The notes under the pieces are model-generated. The model was not told the origin of the DNA. It worked only from the letters and a program-made list of their open reading frames with translations, and did no database searches. Of a DNA stretch of 64,000 bases, positions 45,463 through 54,189 are shown piece after piece (the stretch's first letter is position 1; every line of letters starts with the position of its first letter). A program made the position numbers and the translations under genes. The DNA is from Galbibacter pacificus (lineage in GTDB: Bacteria; Bacteroidota; Bacteroidia; Flavobacteriales; Flavobacteriaceae), in the NCBI RefSeq assembly GCF_029603165.1, contig NZ_JAQSVC010000001.1:1028587-1092586 (forward strand). Reading direction: 5' to 3'.

Positions 45463-46938
45463 ATGATTCCGTACAAAACTATAATCAAGCTCGATAAGGA
45501 TACCAAACAAGCATTGTACCTTCAAGTTGCAAATCAATTTATTGAGTTGATAAAAAAAGGTATGATCGCCCCAAAAACAAAACTTCCAAGCAGCCGATTG
45601 CTTGCAGAAACATTACAAGTACATAGAAGGACTATTGTGGCCGCTTATGATGAATTGATTTTACAGGGTTGGGTTGAAACAATTCCAAAAAAGGGAACTT
45701 TTGTACACCGGGACTTGCCCATATTAAAACAAAAGGCTTTGGGAAGTTTAAGCAAAGGAGTCCATAAGGAGCGCATTGGGTTTTCTTTTAACAAGGAACC
45801 GGGAATTGATTTTCCGGTTTTTGACAAAAAAGAAAACTTTTTATATATAAACGATGGCACACCCGATGCGCGTTTGGCCCCTTTACCAGAAATTGCTAAA
45901 ATTTATAGGCGTATTGCAGCCAAAAAAAGGAGCATTCCTTATGCTACATATCATTCCACTTACGGAAATCCCGAGTTAAGGCAAGCCCTTGCCCAATACC
46001 TAAACCAAACACGTGGCCTGCGATGTACTAAAGACAATGTAATGATTACCCGCGGGAGCCAGATGGGAATATACCTATTGTCACAGTTATTACTACAGGA
46101 AAAAGAATATATAATAGTTGGAGAAACCAATTACATTGCAGCAAACATTACTTTTTTAAATAGGGGTGCACAATTATTGCGCATTCCGGTAGACCACAAC
46201 GGAATAGTAACCGAAGCCGTAGAAGAATTATGTAAAAAGCATCCAGTAAAAGCTATATTTGTTACCCCGCACCACCATCACCCTACCACCGTAACTTTAT
46301 CGGCAGAAAGGCGGCTACATCTATTAAATCTTTCTCAAACTTATGGTTTTGCCATTATTGAAGACGATTACGATTATGACTTTAATTATAGTCATGCTCC
46401 TATTTTGCCATTGGCAAGCCATGATAAAAACGGAAATGTAATTTACATAGGCTCTGTTTGCAAAGCCGTGGCACCGGTTTATAGAATAGGGTATTTGGTT
46501 GCCCCCAAACCTTTTGTAGATGAATGTGCCAAATTAAGACGGTTTATAGACAGGCAGGGGGATTCCCTTTTGGAATATGCGTTTGCCTATTTTATAAAAG
46601 AAGGCGGCATGGAAAGGCACTTAAAGAAAACGCTCAAAATATATAAAAAACGTCGGGACCTATTCTGTACACTATTGAAAACAGAATTAAAGGATTATTT
46701 TAATTTTGAAATTCCCAAGGGAGGCATGGCCATTTGGGCGGTGTTAAATGCTAAATATAAATGGGAAGACCTAGTTGTTTTGGCGGAAAAGCATGAATTG
46801 GAGATTGGTAACTGGCAACGTTACGATAGTGCCAAAATAGGACATAACGGTATCCGGTTTGGTTTTGCTGCATATAATGAAGAAGAAATACACGAAGTAA
46901 TACATAGATTGAAACAAAGTTGTTTGGGGTTACTATAA
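45463..46938 (+). CDS. MocR-type (GntR-aminotransferase) transcriptional regulator
   Basis: A protein of 491 aa from the ATG at 45463. An N-terminal GntR winged helix (about 10-75, KLPSSRLLAETLQVHRRTI) is followed by a fold-type-I aminotransferase domain. The PLP lysine is probably Lys334 in IGSVCKAVAP, where GT-FSK is the more usual form. Such proteins use PLP as a sensor cofactor and usually control a divergent neighbour, for example PdxR with pdxST or TauR with taurine genes. Here the divergent neighbour is an isochorismatase and PNPOx-like pair. An alternative TTG start lies 12 bp upstream. Confidence 0.88.
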   Translation: MIPYKTIIKLDKDTKQALYLQVANQFIELIKKGMIAPKTKLPSSRLLAETLQVHRRTIVAAYDELILQGWVETIPKKGTFVHRDLPILKQKALGSLSKGVHKERIGFSFNKEPGIDFPVFDKKENFLYINDGTPDARLAPLPEIAKIYRRIAAKKRSIPYATYHSTYGNPELRQALAQYLNQTRGLRCTKDNVMITRGSQMGIYLLSQLLLQEKEYIIVGETNYIAANITFLNRGAQLLRIPVDHNGIVTEAVEELCKKHPVKAIFVTPHHHHPTTVTLSAERRLHLLNLSQTYGFAIIEDDYDYDFNYSHAPILPLASHDKNGNVIYIGSVCKAVAPVYRIGYLVAPKPFVDECAKLRRFIDRQGDSLLEYAFAYFIKEGGMERHLKKTLKIYKKRRDLFCTLLKTELKDYFNFEIPKGGMAIWAVLNAKYKWEDLVVLAEKHELEIGNWQRYDSAKIGHNGIRFGFAAYNEEEIHEVIHRLKQSCLGLL

Positions 46939-46993
46939 TGCAATCTGTTTTAAGGGTATTAAAAAAGAACATAATGGTGTAACTATATTGTTG

Positions 46994-47001
46994 TACCTTT
47001 G
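46994..47001 (+). promoter_or_regulatory. -7 promoter box for the AraC-type gene
   Basis: TACCTTTG, an exact TAnnTTTG, ending 15 bp before the ATG at 47017. It overlaps the alternative TTG start at 46999, which is therefore unlikely. Confidence 0.42.
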
Positions 47002-47016
47002 AATTTTGCAAATGTT

Positions 47017-47955
47017 ATGAAAGCTGTTAAAAGTACTTCCCTTGAAGAATTTTATAAAGAAGCCGCTGCATTTACCGGTCGGGAAATAGACACTTTGTTG
47101 CCACCTGGGATCAACAAGGAAATAGGTCATTTTAATGTATTCGATATTTCCGAGACCATAAAGCAGGTAAAGCGCAAAAATGTCATGCCATACAACCGCA
47201 GGGCATACTATAAAATAAGTTTAATACGTGGCAAGAATAGGGCGGAATATGCCGATAAGGTTATAGACGTTAAAAAAAACGCATTGCTTTTTGCCACACC
47301 AAAAGTCCCTTACCATTGGGTTCCTTTAGATGAAAACCAATCGGGCTCTTTTTGTGTTTTTACCGATGAATTTTTGGCAAAGAACATAACGGGGATAGTC
47401 TTGGACGAACTCCCCATATTCAGGTCGGGCGGATATCCCGTTTTTGAGATTGAAGATGCGCAGGCAGATCAATTAGCATTGACTTTCAACAAAATGAAAG
47501 AAGAAATTGCTTCCGGTTATGTTTATAAATACGATCTGCTCCGCAACTATGTCCTTGAGCTTGTTCATCAAGGTCAAAAGCTACAGCCCGCAACACAATT
47601 GCATACCAACCAAAATGCTTCGGCGCGGATAATTTCCCTGTTCATAGAACTGTTAGAACGCCAGTTTCCTATAGAGTCGCCCGAACAAAAATTAACATTG
47701 CGTACTGCCAAGGAATATGCCGAGCGTTTGGCCATACATGTAAACCATTTAAACAAGGTACTTAAAGACAATATGGGGAAAACAACAACCGACATTATTA
47801 GTAGCAGGATTGTACAAGAAGCAAAAATATTACTAAAGCAAACCGATTGGAACATCTCGGAAATTGCTTACTGCCTTGGTTTTGAAGAAGTGGCACATTT
47901 TTCCAACTTCTTTAAAAGACAAACTTCCGTAGCCCCTGTTACTTTTCGTACGTAA
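47017..47955 (+). CDS. AraC-family transcriptional regulator
   Basis: A protein of 312 aa. The C-terminal AraC helix-turn-helix pair covers about residues 215-310 (IISSRIVQEAKILLKQ, WNISEIAYCLGFEEVAHFS, FKRQTSVAP). The N-terminal part (30-200) is a cupin-like sensor typical of flavobacterial AraC regulators. The ATG at 47017 was chosen; the frame can begin 18 bp earlier at a TTG that lies in the promoter box. It lies 104 bp upstream of an SDR gene on the same strand and probably controls it. Confidence 0.88.
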   Translation: MKAVKSTSLEEFYKEAAAFTGREIDTLLPPGINKEIGHFNVFDISETIKQVKRKNVMPYNRRAYYKISLIRGKNRAEYADKVIDVKKNALLFATPKVPYHWVPLDENQSGSFCVFTDEFLAKNITGIVLDELPIFRSGGYPVFEIEDAQADQLALTFNKMKEEIASGYVYKYDLLRNYVLELVHQGQKLQPATQLHTNQNASARIISLFIELLERQFPIESPEQKLTLRTAKEYAERLAIHVNHLNKVLKDNMGKTTTDIISSRIVQEAKILLKQTDWNISEIAYCLGFEEVAHFSNFFKRQTSVAPVTFRT

Positions 47956-48021
47956 GTCTTTTTATTTGAATTTTGCAAACAATCCTTTGATGTTTACAAA
48001 CCACACCCCTTGTTTATAGCC

Positions 48022-48029
48022 TAACTTTG
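48022..48029 (+). promoter_or_regulatory. -7 promoter box for the SDR gene
   Basis: TAACTTTG, an exact TAnnTTTG, 31 bp before the SDR start codon. Confidence 0.5.
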
Positions 48030-48059
48030 TACTATCAAAAATTTTAAAAAAAAGTACAA

Positions 48060-48827
48060 ATGAAAACAGAAAACAACAAAGTGGCTTTGGTTACCGGTGG
48101 TAGCCGTGGCTTGGGCCGGGATATGGCCATTAACCTCGCAAAAAAAGGAATAGACGTTATTCTTACTTACAGAGGCAATAAAGAAGAAGCAGGAGCCGTT
48201 GTGGCAGAAATTCAGTCAATTGGCCAAAAAGCCATTGCCTACCAATTGGATACTTCAAAAACAGGAACGTTCCAGACATTTATTAATCAGGTTACCGGTC
48301 ATTTAAAAGAGAATACCGGAAGCCCTAATTTCGATTTTTTAATCAATAATGCGGGAACGGCACTTTATGCACCTTTTACCGAAACCACCGAAGCACAGTT
48401 CGACGATATGTTGAACATTCACTTAAAAGGCGTTTTCTTTTTAACACAAAGAGCAGTTCCTTATATAAACAAAGGCGGCCGCATTATTAACATTTCTTCG
48501 GGATTGGCAAGGTTCTCTTTTCCTGGTTCTTCCACATATGCCGCAATGAAAGGTGGAGTAGAAGTGTTAACCAGATATTTGGCCAAGGAACTGGGAGAAA
48601 AGGGTATTGCTGCCAATATTGTGGCACCAGGCGCTATTGAAACCGACTTTGGCGGAGGCCGTGTGCGGGACAACAAAGAAATGAACCAACAAATAGCCGG
48701 GGTAACGGCATTGGGCCGTGTAGGATTGCCTCAGGACATAGGTGGGGTAGTAGCTTTTTTATGTACCGAAGAAGCCCGCTGGATAAACGGACAACGAATA
48801 GAAGTTTCTGGCGGGATGATGTTGTAG
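48060..48827 (+). CDS. Short-chain dehydrogenase/reductase (SDR) family oxidoreductase
   Basis: A protein of 255 aa. The cofactor loop VTGGSRGLGRD (11-21), NNAG (96-99), and catalytic Tyr160 and Lys164 (YAAMKGG) are complete, with a Ser in NISSGLA. The basic Arg in the first loop favours NADPH. It is a classical SDR of 3-oxoacyl-ACP-reductase type, but the substrate is open. Its regulator is probably the AraC-type gene upstream. A strong terminator follows. Confidence 0.9.
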   Translation: MKTENNKVALVTGGSRGLGRDMAINLAKKGIDVILTYRGNKEEAGAVVAEIQSIGQKAIAYQLDTSKTGTFQTFINQVTGHLKENTGSPNFDFLINNAGTALYAPFTETTEAQFDDMLNIHLKGVFFLTQRAVPYINKGGRIINISSGLARFSFPGSSTYAAMKGGVEVLTRYLAKELGEKGIAANIVAPGAIETDFGGGRVRDNKEMNQQIAGVTALGRVGLPQDIGGVVAFLCTEEARWINGQRIEVSGGMML

Positions 48828-48849
48828 TTTATCAGAAAAATAAAGAATT

Positions 48850-48882
48850 AAAAAGCTTGTATTTGGAATGTACAAGCTTTTT
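48850..48882 (+). terminator. Terminator of the SDR gene
   Basis: A perfect 12-bp inverted repeat (AAAAAGCTTGTA, loop of 9, TACAAGCTTTTT) followed by more T, 22 bp after the stop codon. Confidence 0.82.
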
Positions 48883-48924
48883 TTGTAGTATTTTTATAGA
48901 AGGGTTTATATTTTCAATAAAAAA

Positions 48925-49242
48925 ATGATAGATAGATTTGTGTCCATATTATATTCAAAGTGGATTGGAATATGTATCTGCTGTGGCTTTTTTATATCTA
49001 TTGTATTACGCAATGTTTTAGAAAATTGGTGCCGGTTTTCTGCTTGTAGAACTTGGTATGAAATATTGGCCCCTGTATTATTGTTTTTTTCATTGGGAGT
49101 TTTATTGATTTCATTTTTATACCTTATCTACATCTTGATAGAGATCTATAACAAAACCCTTGAAGAAGATATTTTAATACGCTTAACAGGAGTAATACCT
49201 ATTGTATATGTTTTTGTAAAAAGTTTTATGAACTTTGTTTAA
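48925..49242 (+). CDS. Small membrane protein of unknown function
   Basis: A protein of 105 aa with about three membrane segments (IGICICCGFFISIVL at about 14-28, LAPVLLFFSLGVLLISFLYL, and a short C-terminal segment). The middle loop carries Cys and Trp residues (ENWCRFSACRTWYEI). No family recognised. It stands alone after a terminator and before repeat DNA, which is a common place for lineage-specific genes. Coding status rests on an open frame with an ATG and a hydrophobic pattern, so is moderate. Confidence 0.5.
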   Translation: MIDRFVSILYSKWIGICICCGFFISIVLRNVLENWCRFSACRTWYEILAPVLLFFSLGVLLISFLYLIYILIEIYNKTLEEDILIRLTGVIPIVYVFVKSFMNFV

Positions 49243-49290
49243 GGAGCTTCAAATACCTGTCGTATACAAAAATAAAATTGGACATAGGTT

Positions 49291-49483
49291 AGCTGTTAAT
49301 TGTTGTTAGTGATAAGGGAAGAGTGAAAAGTGATTAGGGGGTTAGTTATTTGTTAATGGTTAATTGTTGTATGTTAGGGATATTTGAAACCTGAAACCTG
49401 AAATCTGAAATCTGGAACCTTTGAACTTCTGGACTCTCAACCTTCAACAACACAGCAACATAACAGTGTAACAACGACCAACC
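49291..49483. repeat. Word-like periodic intergenic repeat, copy 2
   Basis: Starts with the GTTAATTGTTGTTAG motif, then GTTAGTTATTTGTTAATGG, GAAACCT heptamers in sequence, and a tail of CTCAACC and AACAACACAGC units. Between 49341 and 49390 it matches copy 1 with one mismatch. It lies in the 287-bp convergent gap between the small membrane protein and the MDR gene. Confidence 0.7.
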
Positions 49484-49529
49484 ATCAATTAGCTCGGTAT
49501 GAGCATGATATTCGCACTAGCAAGGGGTG

Positions 49530-50501
49530 TTATTTTTTAATTTCGACTACAATTTTTCCTTGGTGTCTTCCCTCGCCGAAATATTGAATCAACATAGGGA
49601 TTTCATCAAATTCATAAGGACCATCAATTATTGGTTTAATCTGCCCATTTTCCACAAGGTTAGAAATTTGATCTAGGCCCTTGTTTGTTTTAAGGTTGAG
49701 CACACTTAACTTTTTGCTTGTAAAAAGAGATATCAATTTTCCTAACAATAATACTTCGAATAACCTATACATCAATCCTCCAACCGTTATATAAGTACCG
49801 TTTCTCTTGAGGGAGCGCGCATATTTAAATACGGATCTGTTTGATTTTGTATCAAGGATAAGGTCATATTTTTCGCTACTATTGGTGAAGTCAATTTTTT
49901 TATAATCCATAACGTTATCAAATCCCATCGATTTCAATAAATTAAGTTTTTCACCACTGTCAACGCCGGTAGCCTTTATTCCATGTAATTTCAGGATTTG
50001 AATTCCCAAGCTACCAACACCACCACCAGCGCCATTGATTAGGATATGTTGTCCAGACTTTACCTTTCCCTTTTGCATAAGTCCTTGAAGCGCTAATAGT
50101 CCGGCATGTGGCAGGGCAGCTGCATCGTTATAACTTATATTGGAAGGTTTTTTGGAAATTGTTTTTTCTGGAACACAAACATATTCGGCAAATCCGCCAA
50201 ATCCACACTCCGACAGGTCACAGTATATTTCATCACCAATTTTAAAAGAGTTCACTTTACTGCCAATCGCCTCAATTTTTCCCGAGATGTCTGCCCCGGG
50301 AATATTTATTTTTGGCTTTTTTAACCCATGAACCAAGCGAATTACAAATGGCCTACCCCTTACCAGACCCCAATCCCAATCATTGATGGATGCTGAGTGA
50401 ATTCTCACCAATACTTCCTTGTCTTTCGGAATCGGTTTTGAAACTTCCCCAATCTCAAGGAAATTAGGTAAACCATATTCCTTTAATAGAATCGCTTTCA
50501 T
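49530..50501 (-). CDS. NAD(P)-dependent alcohol dehydrogenase, MDR/quinone-oxidoreductase type
   Basis: A protein of 323 aa of the medium-chain dehydrogenase family. It has the N-terminal GroES-like part (MKAILLKEYGLPNFLEIGEV, GADISGKIEAIGSKV) and a Rossmann segment with INGAGGGVGSLGIQILK at about 150-170. The catalytic zinc cysteine of classical alcohol dehydrogenases is not evident, so it is probably a zinc-free reductase acting on enones or quinones. It lies alone between two repeat copies and has no visible operon partner. Confidence 0.88.
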   Translation of the reverse strand: MKAILLKEYGLPNFLEIGEVSKPIPKDKEVLVRIHSASINDWDWGLVRGRPFVIRLVHGLKKPKINIPGADISGKIEAIGSKVNSFKIGDEIYCDLSECGFGGFAEYVCVPEKTISKKPSNISYNDAAALPHAGLLALQGLMQKGKVKSGQHILINGAGGGVGSLGIQILKLHGIKATGVDSGEKLNLLKSMGFDNVMDYKKIDFTNSSEKYDLILDTKSNRSVFKYARSLKRNGTYITVGGLMYRLFEVLLLGKLISLFTSKKLSVLNLKTNKGLDQISNLVENGQIKPIIDGPYEFDEIPMLIQYFGEGRHQGKIVVEIKK

Positions 50502-50824
50502 GAGATTTTTATTTGTTTATAGTGATGCATAACTTACTACAAGTATACTAAAAATACATTTTGTTATATAAAATGGTTTGATAACTACTCGTTTTTAAAT
50601 TAATAAAGCTTGTAGTAGCTAATGTATAGAATACAATGCAGAGGCATGTGTTATATTAAGCATTAAGTTAACAACGAAAAAAACTCAAATAGTGAATAGT
50701 GATAAGGGATTAGTTACTTGTTAATGGTTAATTGTTGTATGTTAGGGATATTTGAAACCTAAAACCTAAAACCTGAAACCTGAACTCTCAACCCTCAACT
50801 AGAAAACTCCCTATACTCATTACT

Positions 50825-50854
50825 TTATGCGACTTCTCCTTCTTCGAAGTGACT
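50825..50854 (+). repeat. REP-like 30-bp element, copy A
   Basis: Begins TTATGCGACTTCTCC and ends GAAGTGACT. The ACTTC...GAAGT arms can pair. One of three copies, differing from copy B (50986-51015) at a single base. Confidence 0.65.
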
Positions 50855-50985
50855 GGAACTTTATTCGTTGATTGTTATTAGATGTTCGTTGTTAGATGAA
50901 TTTTGAATCTCTGAACTTCTGGCCTCTAAACTCTAAACCCTCAACTAGAAAAAACCTTTCCTCATTAACTTATTGACTTATTAGT

Positions 50986-51015
50986 TTATGCGACTTCTCC
51001 TTCGTCGAAGTGACT
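50986..51015 (+). repeat. REP-like 30-bp element, copy B
   Basis: Same as copy A except CGT for CTT in the centre, giving CTTCGTCGAAG. Similar sequences (CTTCTCCTTCGTCGAAGTGAC-type) are, from memory, widespread intergenic repeats in Bacteroidota. Confidence 0.65.
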
Positions 51016-51161
51016 AGAGCTCTACTAGTTAATCGTTGTTAGATGAATTTTGAACCTTTGCAACTTTGTAACTCTCAACAACATAGCAACGTAACAACAT
51101 AACAGCATAACATCCCACTAACACAAACCAAAAACTATCAAATAAAAATTAAAATATCACC

Positions 51162-51169
51162 TATATTTG
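51162..51169 (+). promoter_or_regulatory. -7 promoter box for purC
   Basis: TATATTTG, an exact TAnnTTTG, 25 bp before the purC start, lying just outside the repeat copy 3 block. Confidence 0.5.
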
Positions 51170-51193
51170 CCATAAGAAACAATAGATATATTC

Positions 51194-52144
51194 ATGAGCA
51201 ACACCATTACAAGTAGCAATTTTAACTTTCCGGGCCAAAAGAGTGTATATAAGGGAAAAGTAAGGGAAGTATACAATATAAACAACAATCTGTTAATAAT
51301 GATTGCTACCGATAGGCTCTCTGCTTTCGATGTAATTATGCCCAAAGGAATACCCTATAAAGGACAAATACTTAACCAGATTGCCACTAAAATGATGGAA
51401 GCCACCAAGGATATTGTGCCCAATTGGTTAATGGCAACCCCCGACCCCAATGTAGCCATAGGAGATTTATGCGAACCTTTTAAAGTAGAAATGGTTATTC
51501 GCGGATACTTATCCGGGCATGCCGCCAGGGAATACAAAGCAGGAAAGCGCACGCTTTGCGGAGTTACAATGCCCGAAGGAATGAAAGAAAACGATAAGTT
51601 CCAGCAACCAATAATTACACCTTCAACCAAGGCCGACCAAGGAGACCACGACGAAGACATTTCGCGTGAAGCTATTTTAAAGAAGGGGATTGTTAGCGAG
51701 GAAAATTATAGCACACTAGAAAAATATACAAAAGCCTTATTTCAAAGGGGAACAGAAATAGCCGCAAAACAAGGACTCATTCTGGTTGATACAAAATACG
51801 AATTCGGAAAAACAAAAGATGGAAAAATAGTATTGATAGACGAAATCCATACCCCCGATTCTTCCCGTTATTTTTATGCTGAAGGATATGAAGAACGTCA
51901 GGCAAAAGAAGAACCGCAGAAGCAATTGTCCAAAGAGTTTGTGCGTCAATGGCTTATAAGCAATGGCTTTCAGGGAAAGGAAGGACAACAAATTCCAGAA
52001 ATGGACGAAGCTTACATCAATTCCGTATCCGATAGGTATATTGAATTGTATGAGAACATCACCGGAGAAAAATTTGTTAAAGGCGATGTTTCCAATATAC
52101 AATCGCGCATAGAACAAAATGTATTGGAATATCTTAAGAAATAA
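51194..52144 (+). CDS. purC: Phosphoribosylaminoimidazolesuccinocarboxamide synthase (SAICAR synthetase)
   Basis: A protein of 316 aa. It joins aspartate to CAIR in purine biosynthesis. Motifs include the phosphate loop [43 protein letters not shown] and [13 protein letters not shown], which together identify PurC of the longer type found in Bacteroidota and eukaryotes. Standing alone, with its own promoter box 25 bp upstream, it is unlinked to other pur genes in this window. The gene's 5' flank is almost all repeat DNA. Confidence 0.96.
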   Translation: MSNTITSSNFNFPGQKSVYKGKVREVYNINNNLLIMIATDRLSAFDVIMPKGIPYKGQILNQIATKMMEATKDIVPNWLMATPDPNVAIGDLCEPFKVEMVIRGYLSGHAAREYKAGKRTLCGVTMPEGMKENDKFQQPIITPSTKADQGDHDEDISREAILKKGIVSEENYSTLEKYTKALFQRGTEIAAKQGLILVDTKYEFGKTKDGKIVLIDEIHTPDSSRYFYAEGYEERQAKEEPQKQLSKEFVRQWLISNGFQGKEGQQIPEMDEAYINSVSDRYIELYENITGEKFVKGDVSNIQSRIEQNVLEYLKK

Positions 52145-52211
52145 GATTAGCCGATAATTATCTTTTCATTACTGAAGTTCTTAAAGGGGAGCTGCACCTG
52201 TACATTTTCGT

Positions 52212-52883
52212 TTATATGTTTCTCTTTAGCCGTATGTTTAAAGCAGATATATATTCTTTTTTAGCGCTTAGTTTCTCTAAATCGGTTTGATAGGTGTTAA
52301 TATTGTGCAATTTCGGAATTGAGAACCTGTTCTTGGATATGGAATTAGAGAGCAATATATTTGGGAAATTATAGATAAGTACAAGGCTATCTATAAAATT
52401 GGTTTCAACAATGTCAAACCCAATTTTTTTAGCAGTCCTTTTATTTATAATATAGCTGGTCCCCTTTATGGTATAGTTCTTTAAAGTACCATTGTTGTAG
52501 TGTTCAATTAAATTTAAAAGACCTTCCAAATACTGTTGTATAATTAAAGAAGTACGTTGTTTTCCATTCATCGAAAAATTAAGCACATACACATAATCAA
52601 ACAAACTCCCTCCGTGAACCTTCATGATGTTATTTTTGGGTTGTTCCGTTAAAAATAAGCTTGAATAGTAAACAATTTTTCCACTTTTTTTAAGTGAAGG
52701 AACATCAAAAAAAGGAGCTATTATGGAGATTACAATGGGGAGGGCTAAAAATGCAATAATATAGAAATGCAAAAGCCAGGAAATGGCCAAAGAAATTAAT
52801 AGTACCAATAAGGCAGTTCCGGCAATTGATATTTGGATCTTTATTTGTGTATGTTTGGGTTTGTTATAATATTGATGCTTCAC
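52212..52883 (-). CDS. Hypothetical membrane protein
   Basis: A protein of 223 aa with two adjacent membrane segments near the N-terminus (GTALLVLLISLAISWLL and AFLALPIVISIIAP, about residues 24-60). The soluble tail is about 160 aa (KKSGKIVYYSSLFLTEQ onwards). No family recognised. It lies in the same direction as a small lipoprotein gene 158 bp upstream, and both are bordered by repeat-filled gaps. Membership of an accessory or lineage-specific pair is possible. Confidence 0.55.
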   Translation of the reverse strand: MKHQYYNKPKHTQIKIQISIAGTALLVLLISLAISWLLHFYIIAFLALPIVISIIAPFFDVPSLKKSGKIVYYSSLFLTEQPKNNIMKVHGGSLFDYVYVLNFSMNGKQRTSLIIQQYLEGLLNLIEHYNNGTLKNYTIKGTSYIINKRTAKKIGFDIVETNFIDSLVLIYNFPNILLSNSISKNRFSIPKLHNINTYQTDLEKLSAKKEYISALNIRLKRNI

Positions 52884-53041
52884 AAAAAACGACTTTATTA
52901 AAGTTGGTAGTTTTGGAAATTACGGCTATTAGAATAGGAATACGGGAAAAACGATTAACTGAAAACTCTAATAGTTATAAGCTATAATTCTTTAAAATGC
53001 TCAAAATCCATATACGTGGTAAGATGGTTTTTAGGAACAGC

Positions 53042-53419
53042 TCATTCACACAATAAAGTATCAAATTCTAATTGGAGTTGTGTAGTACCATCATCATCTA
53101 CGGTAATCCATTTATAACTGGTAAGAACATAAGGATTACCACCATCTATTTCCAGCCATTCATCTATTCCTTTAGCACCGTTTTTTAAATCGTTTTTTGT
53201 TGTAAGTCCAATAGGGGCCATATAACTTCTTCCTTTGACCAAGTATTTGCAATTACCTGTTTTTATAGCGGCTTCTGCCTGTTGTTGAGACATAAGTTTT
53301 GATTTGGTCAAAGTAGGCAATGTATTGTTTACTTCTATTGGAGTCATTGAACTTGCACAAGAGATAAAAAATAGGGCCATTCCCATAATCATATTCAGTT
53401 TAATAAAATACTTAAACAT
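53042..53419 (-). CDS. Small hypothetical lipoprotein
   Basis: A protein of 125 aa with a likely lipobox (MGMALFFISCASS, Cys about residue 21). The rest is soluble, with KGRSYMAPIGLTTKNDLKNG and a C-terminal segment ending LEFDTLLCE. No family recognised. It may be an exported partner of the membrane protein downstream. The start ATG at 53417-53419 is the only one ahead of the signal peptide. Confidence 0.55.
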   Translation of the reverse strand: MFKYFIKLNMIMGMALFFISCASSMTPIEVNNTLPTLTKSKLMSQQQAEAAIKTGNCKYLVKGRSYMAPIGLTTKNDLKNGAKGIDEWLEIDGGNPYVLTSYKWITVDDDGTTQLQLEFDTLLCE

Positions 53420-53560
53420 ATATTAGGCTTTAATTGATTAGTCTAATTTGATATTTTTTCCTGTTTCCCCATCTCTTATAAAACACATGATTTCCATTTT
53501 ATCCGAAAATGAGGTGTTTGAAGGCTAAAAGGCTGTAAGATACTTATTTTTTAAATGATG

Positions 53561-53964
53561 AATGTTAATTGTTGTTAGGGAAAAGGGATTAGTTATTTGT
53601 TAATTGTTTGAGCCTTGAACCTCTCAACTCTAAACCCTCAACTCTCAACAACAACAAAAAACCTGAAATCTTGAACCCAATAAAGACCAGACTTTCAGTC
53701 ACTTAGAAGAAGGAGAAGTCGCATAACGCGATGATTCAACAAGCCAATAAGTTAATGAAGAAAAGGTTTTCTGGTTGAGCGTTGAGAGCCTAAAGTTTTG
53801 GTTTTTGTTCTCTATTAACCTCCCTAATCCCTAGCACCTAATCACTTTTCCCTAACAACAATTAACTGCCGTCCCAAGACCCAGAACTTCCAACTGCCAC
53901 TTACATTGTGCCAACTTCAAACCCAGAACTGCCGACTGCAAACCCAAAACTGCCAACTGCCATT
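53561..53964. repeat. Word-like periodic intergenic repeat, copy 4, with 22-bp inverted ends and a REP-like element
   Basis: Perfect 22-bp inverted repeats at 53564-53585 and 53845-53866 (starting GTTAATTGTTGTTAGG) bound about 260 bp that hold CTTGAACC and CTCAACC-type units and REP-like copy C. Beyond the right arm a CCCAGAACT/ACTGCC-type stretch runs to about 53964. No reading frame crosses it. The 770-bp divergent gap between the lipoprotein and acs genes is mainly this block. Confidence 0.7.
53697..53726 (-). repeat. REP-like 30-bp element, copy C (inverted)
   Basis: The minus strand matches copies A and B except for TAAG in place of CGAAG near the end. Lies inside the inverted-repeat-bounded block. 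Confidence 0.6.
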
Positions 53965-54189
53965 TTTTAGCTAAAACACCGTAATCTACATATCAACAAC
54001 TTCAAAAAACAAACAAACAACACAAAATCGTATTTGTTACTATAAAAGCATAATAAAACAAGTTGCTTATTGTTTGTGTTGATTACCAAAAAGTTACGAC
54101 CGGATAAAGGGGATAAACCCTCATTGCCCATTGTAAATCTAACGTTTTCGTATTAGGTTGTTCTTATAAAAATAAGTACTTTAGTTGCT

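Larger units (their letters stand above)
50690..51117. repeat. Word-like periodic intergenic repeat, copy 3, with two REP-like elements
   Basis: Begins AATAGTGAATAGTG, contains the GTTAGGGATATTTGAAAC block (50710-50758 matches copies 1 and 2), then a run of AAAACCT and CTCAACC units. It ends in octamers of the type AACAACAT, AGCAACGT, AACAACAT, AACAGCAT. Two REP-like 30-bp elements are embedded at 50825-50854 and 50986-51015. It fills most of the 692-bp divergent gap between the MDR gene and purC, which otherwise holds only the purC promoter. Confidence 0.7.

Noticed and set aside
53564..53866. Complete insertion sequence between the 22-bp inverted repeats
   Set aside because: The interior has no transposase reading frame, so at most a non-autonomous element.
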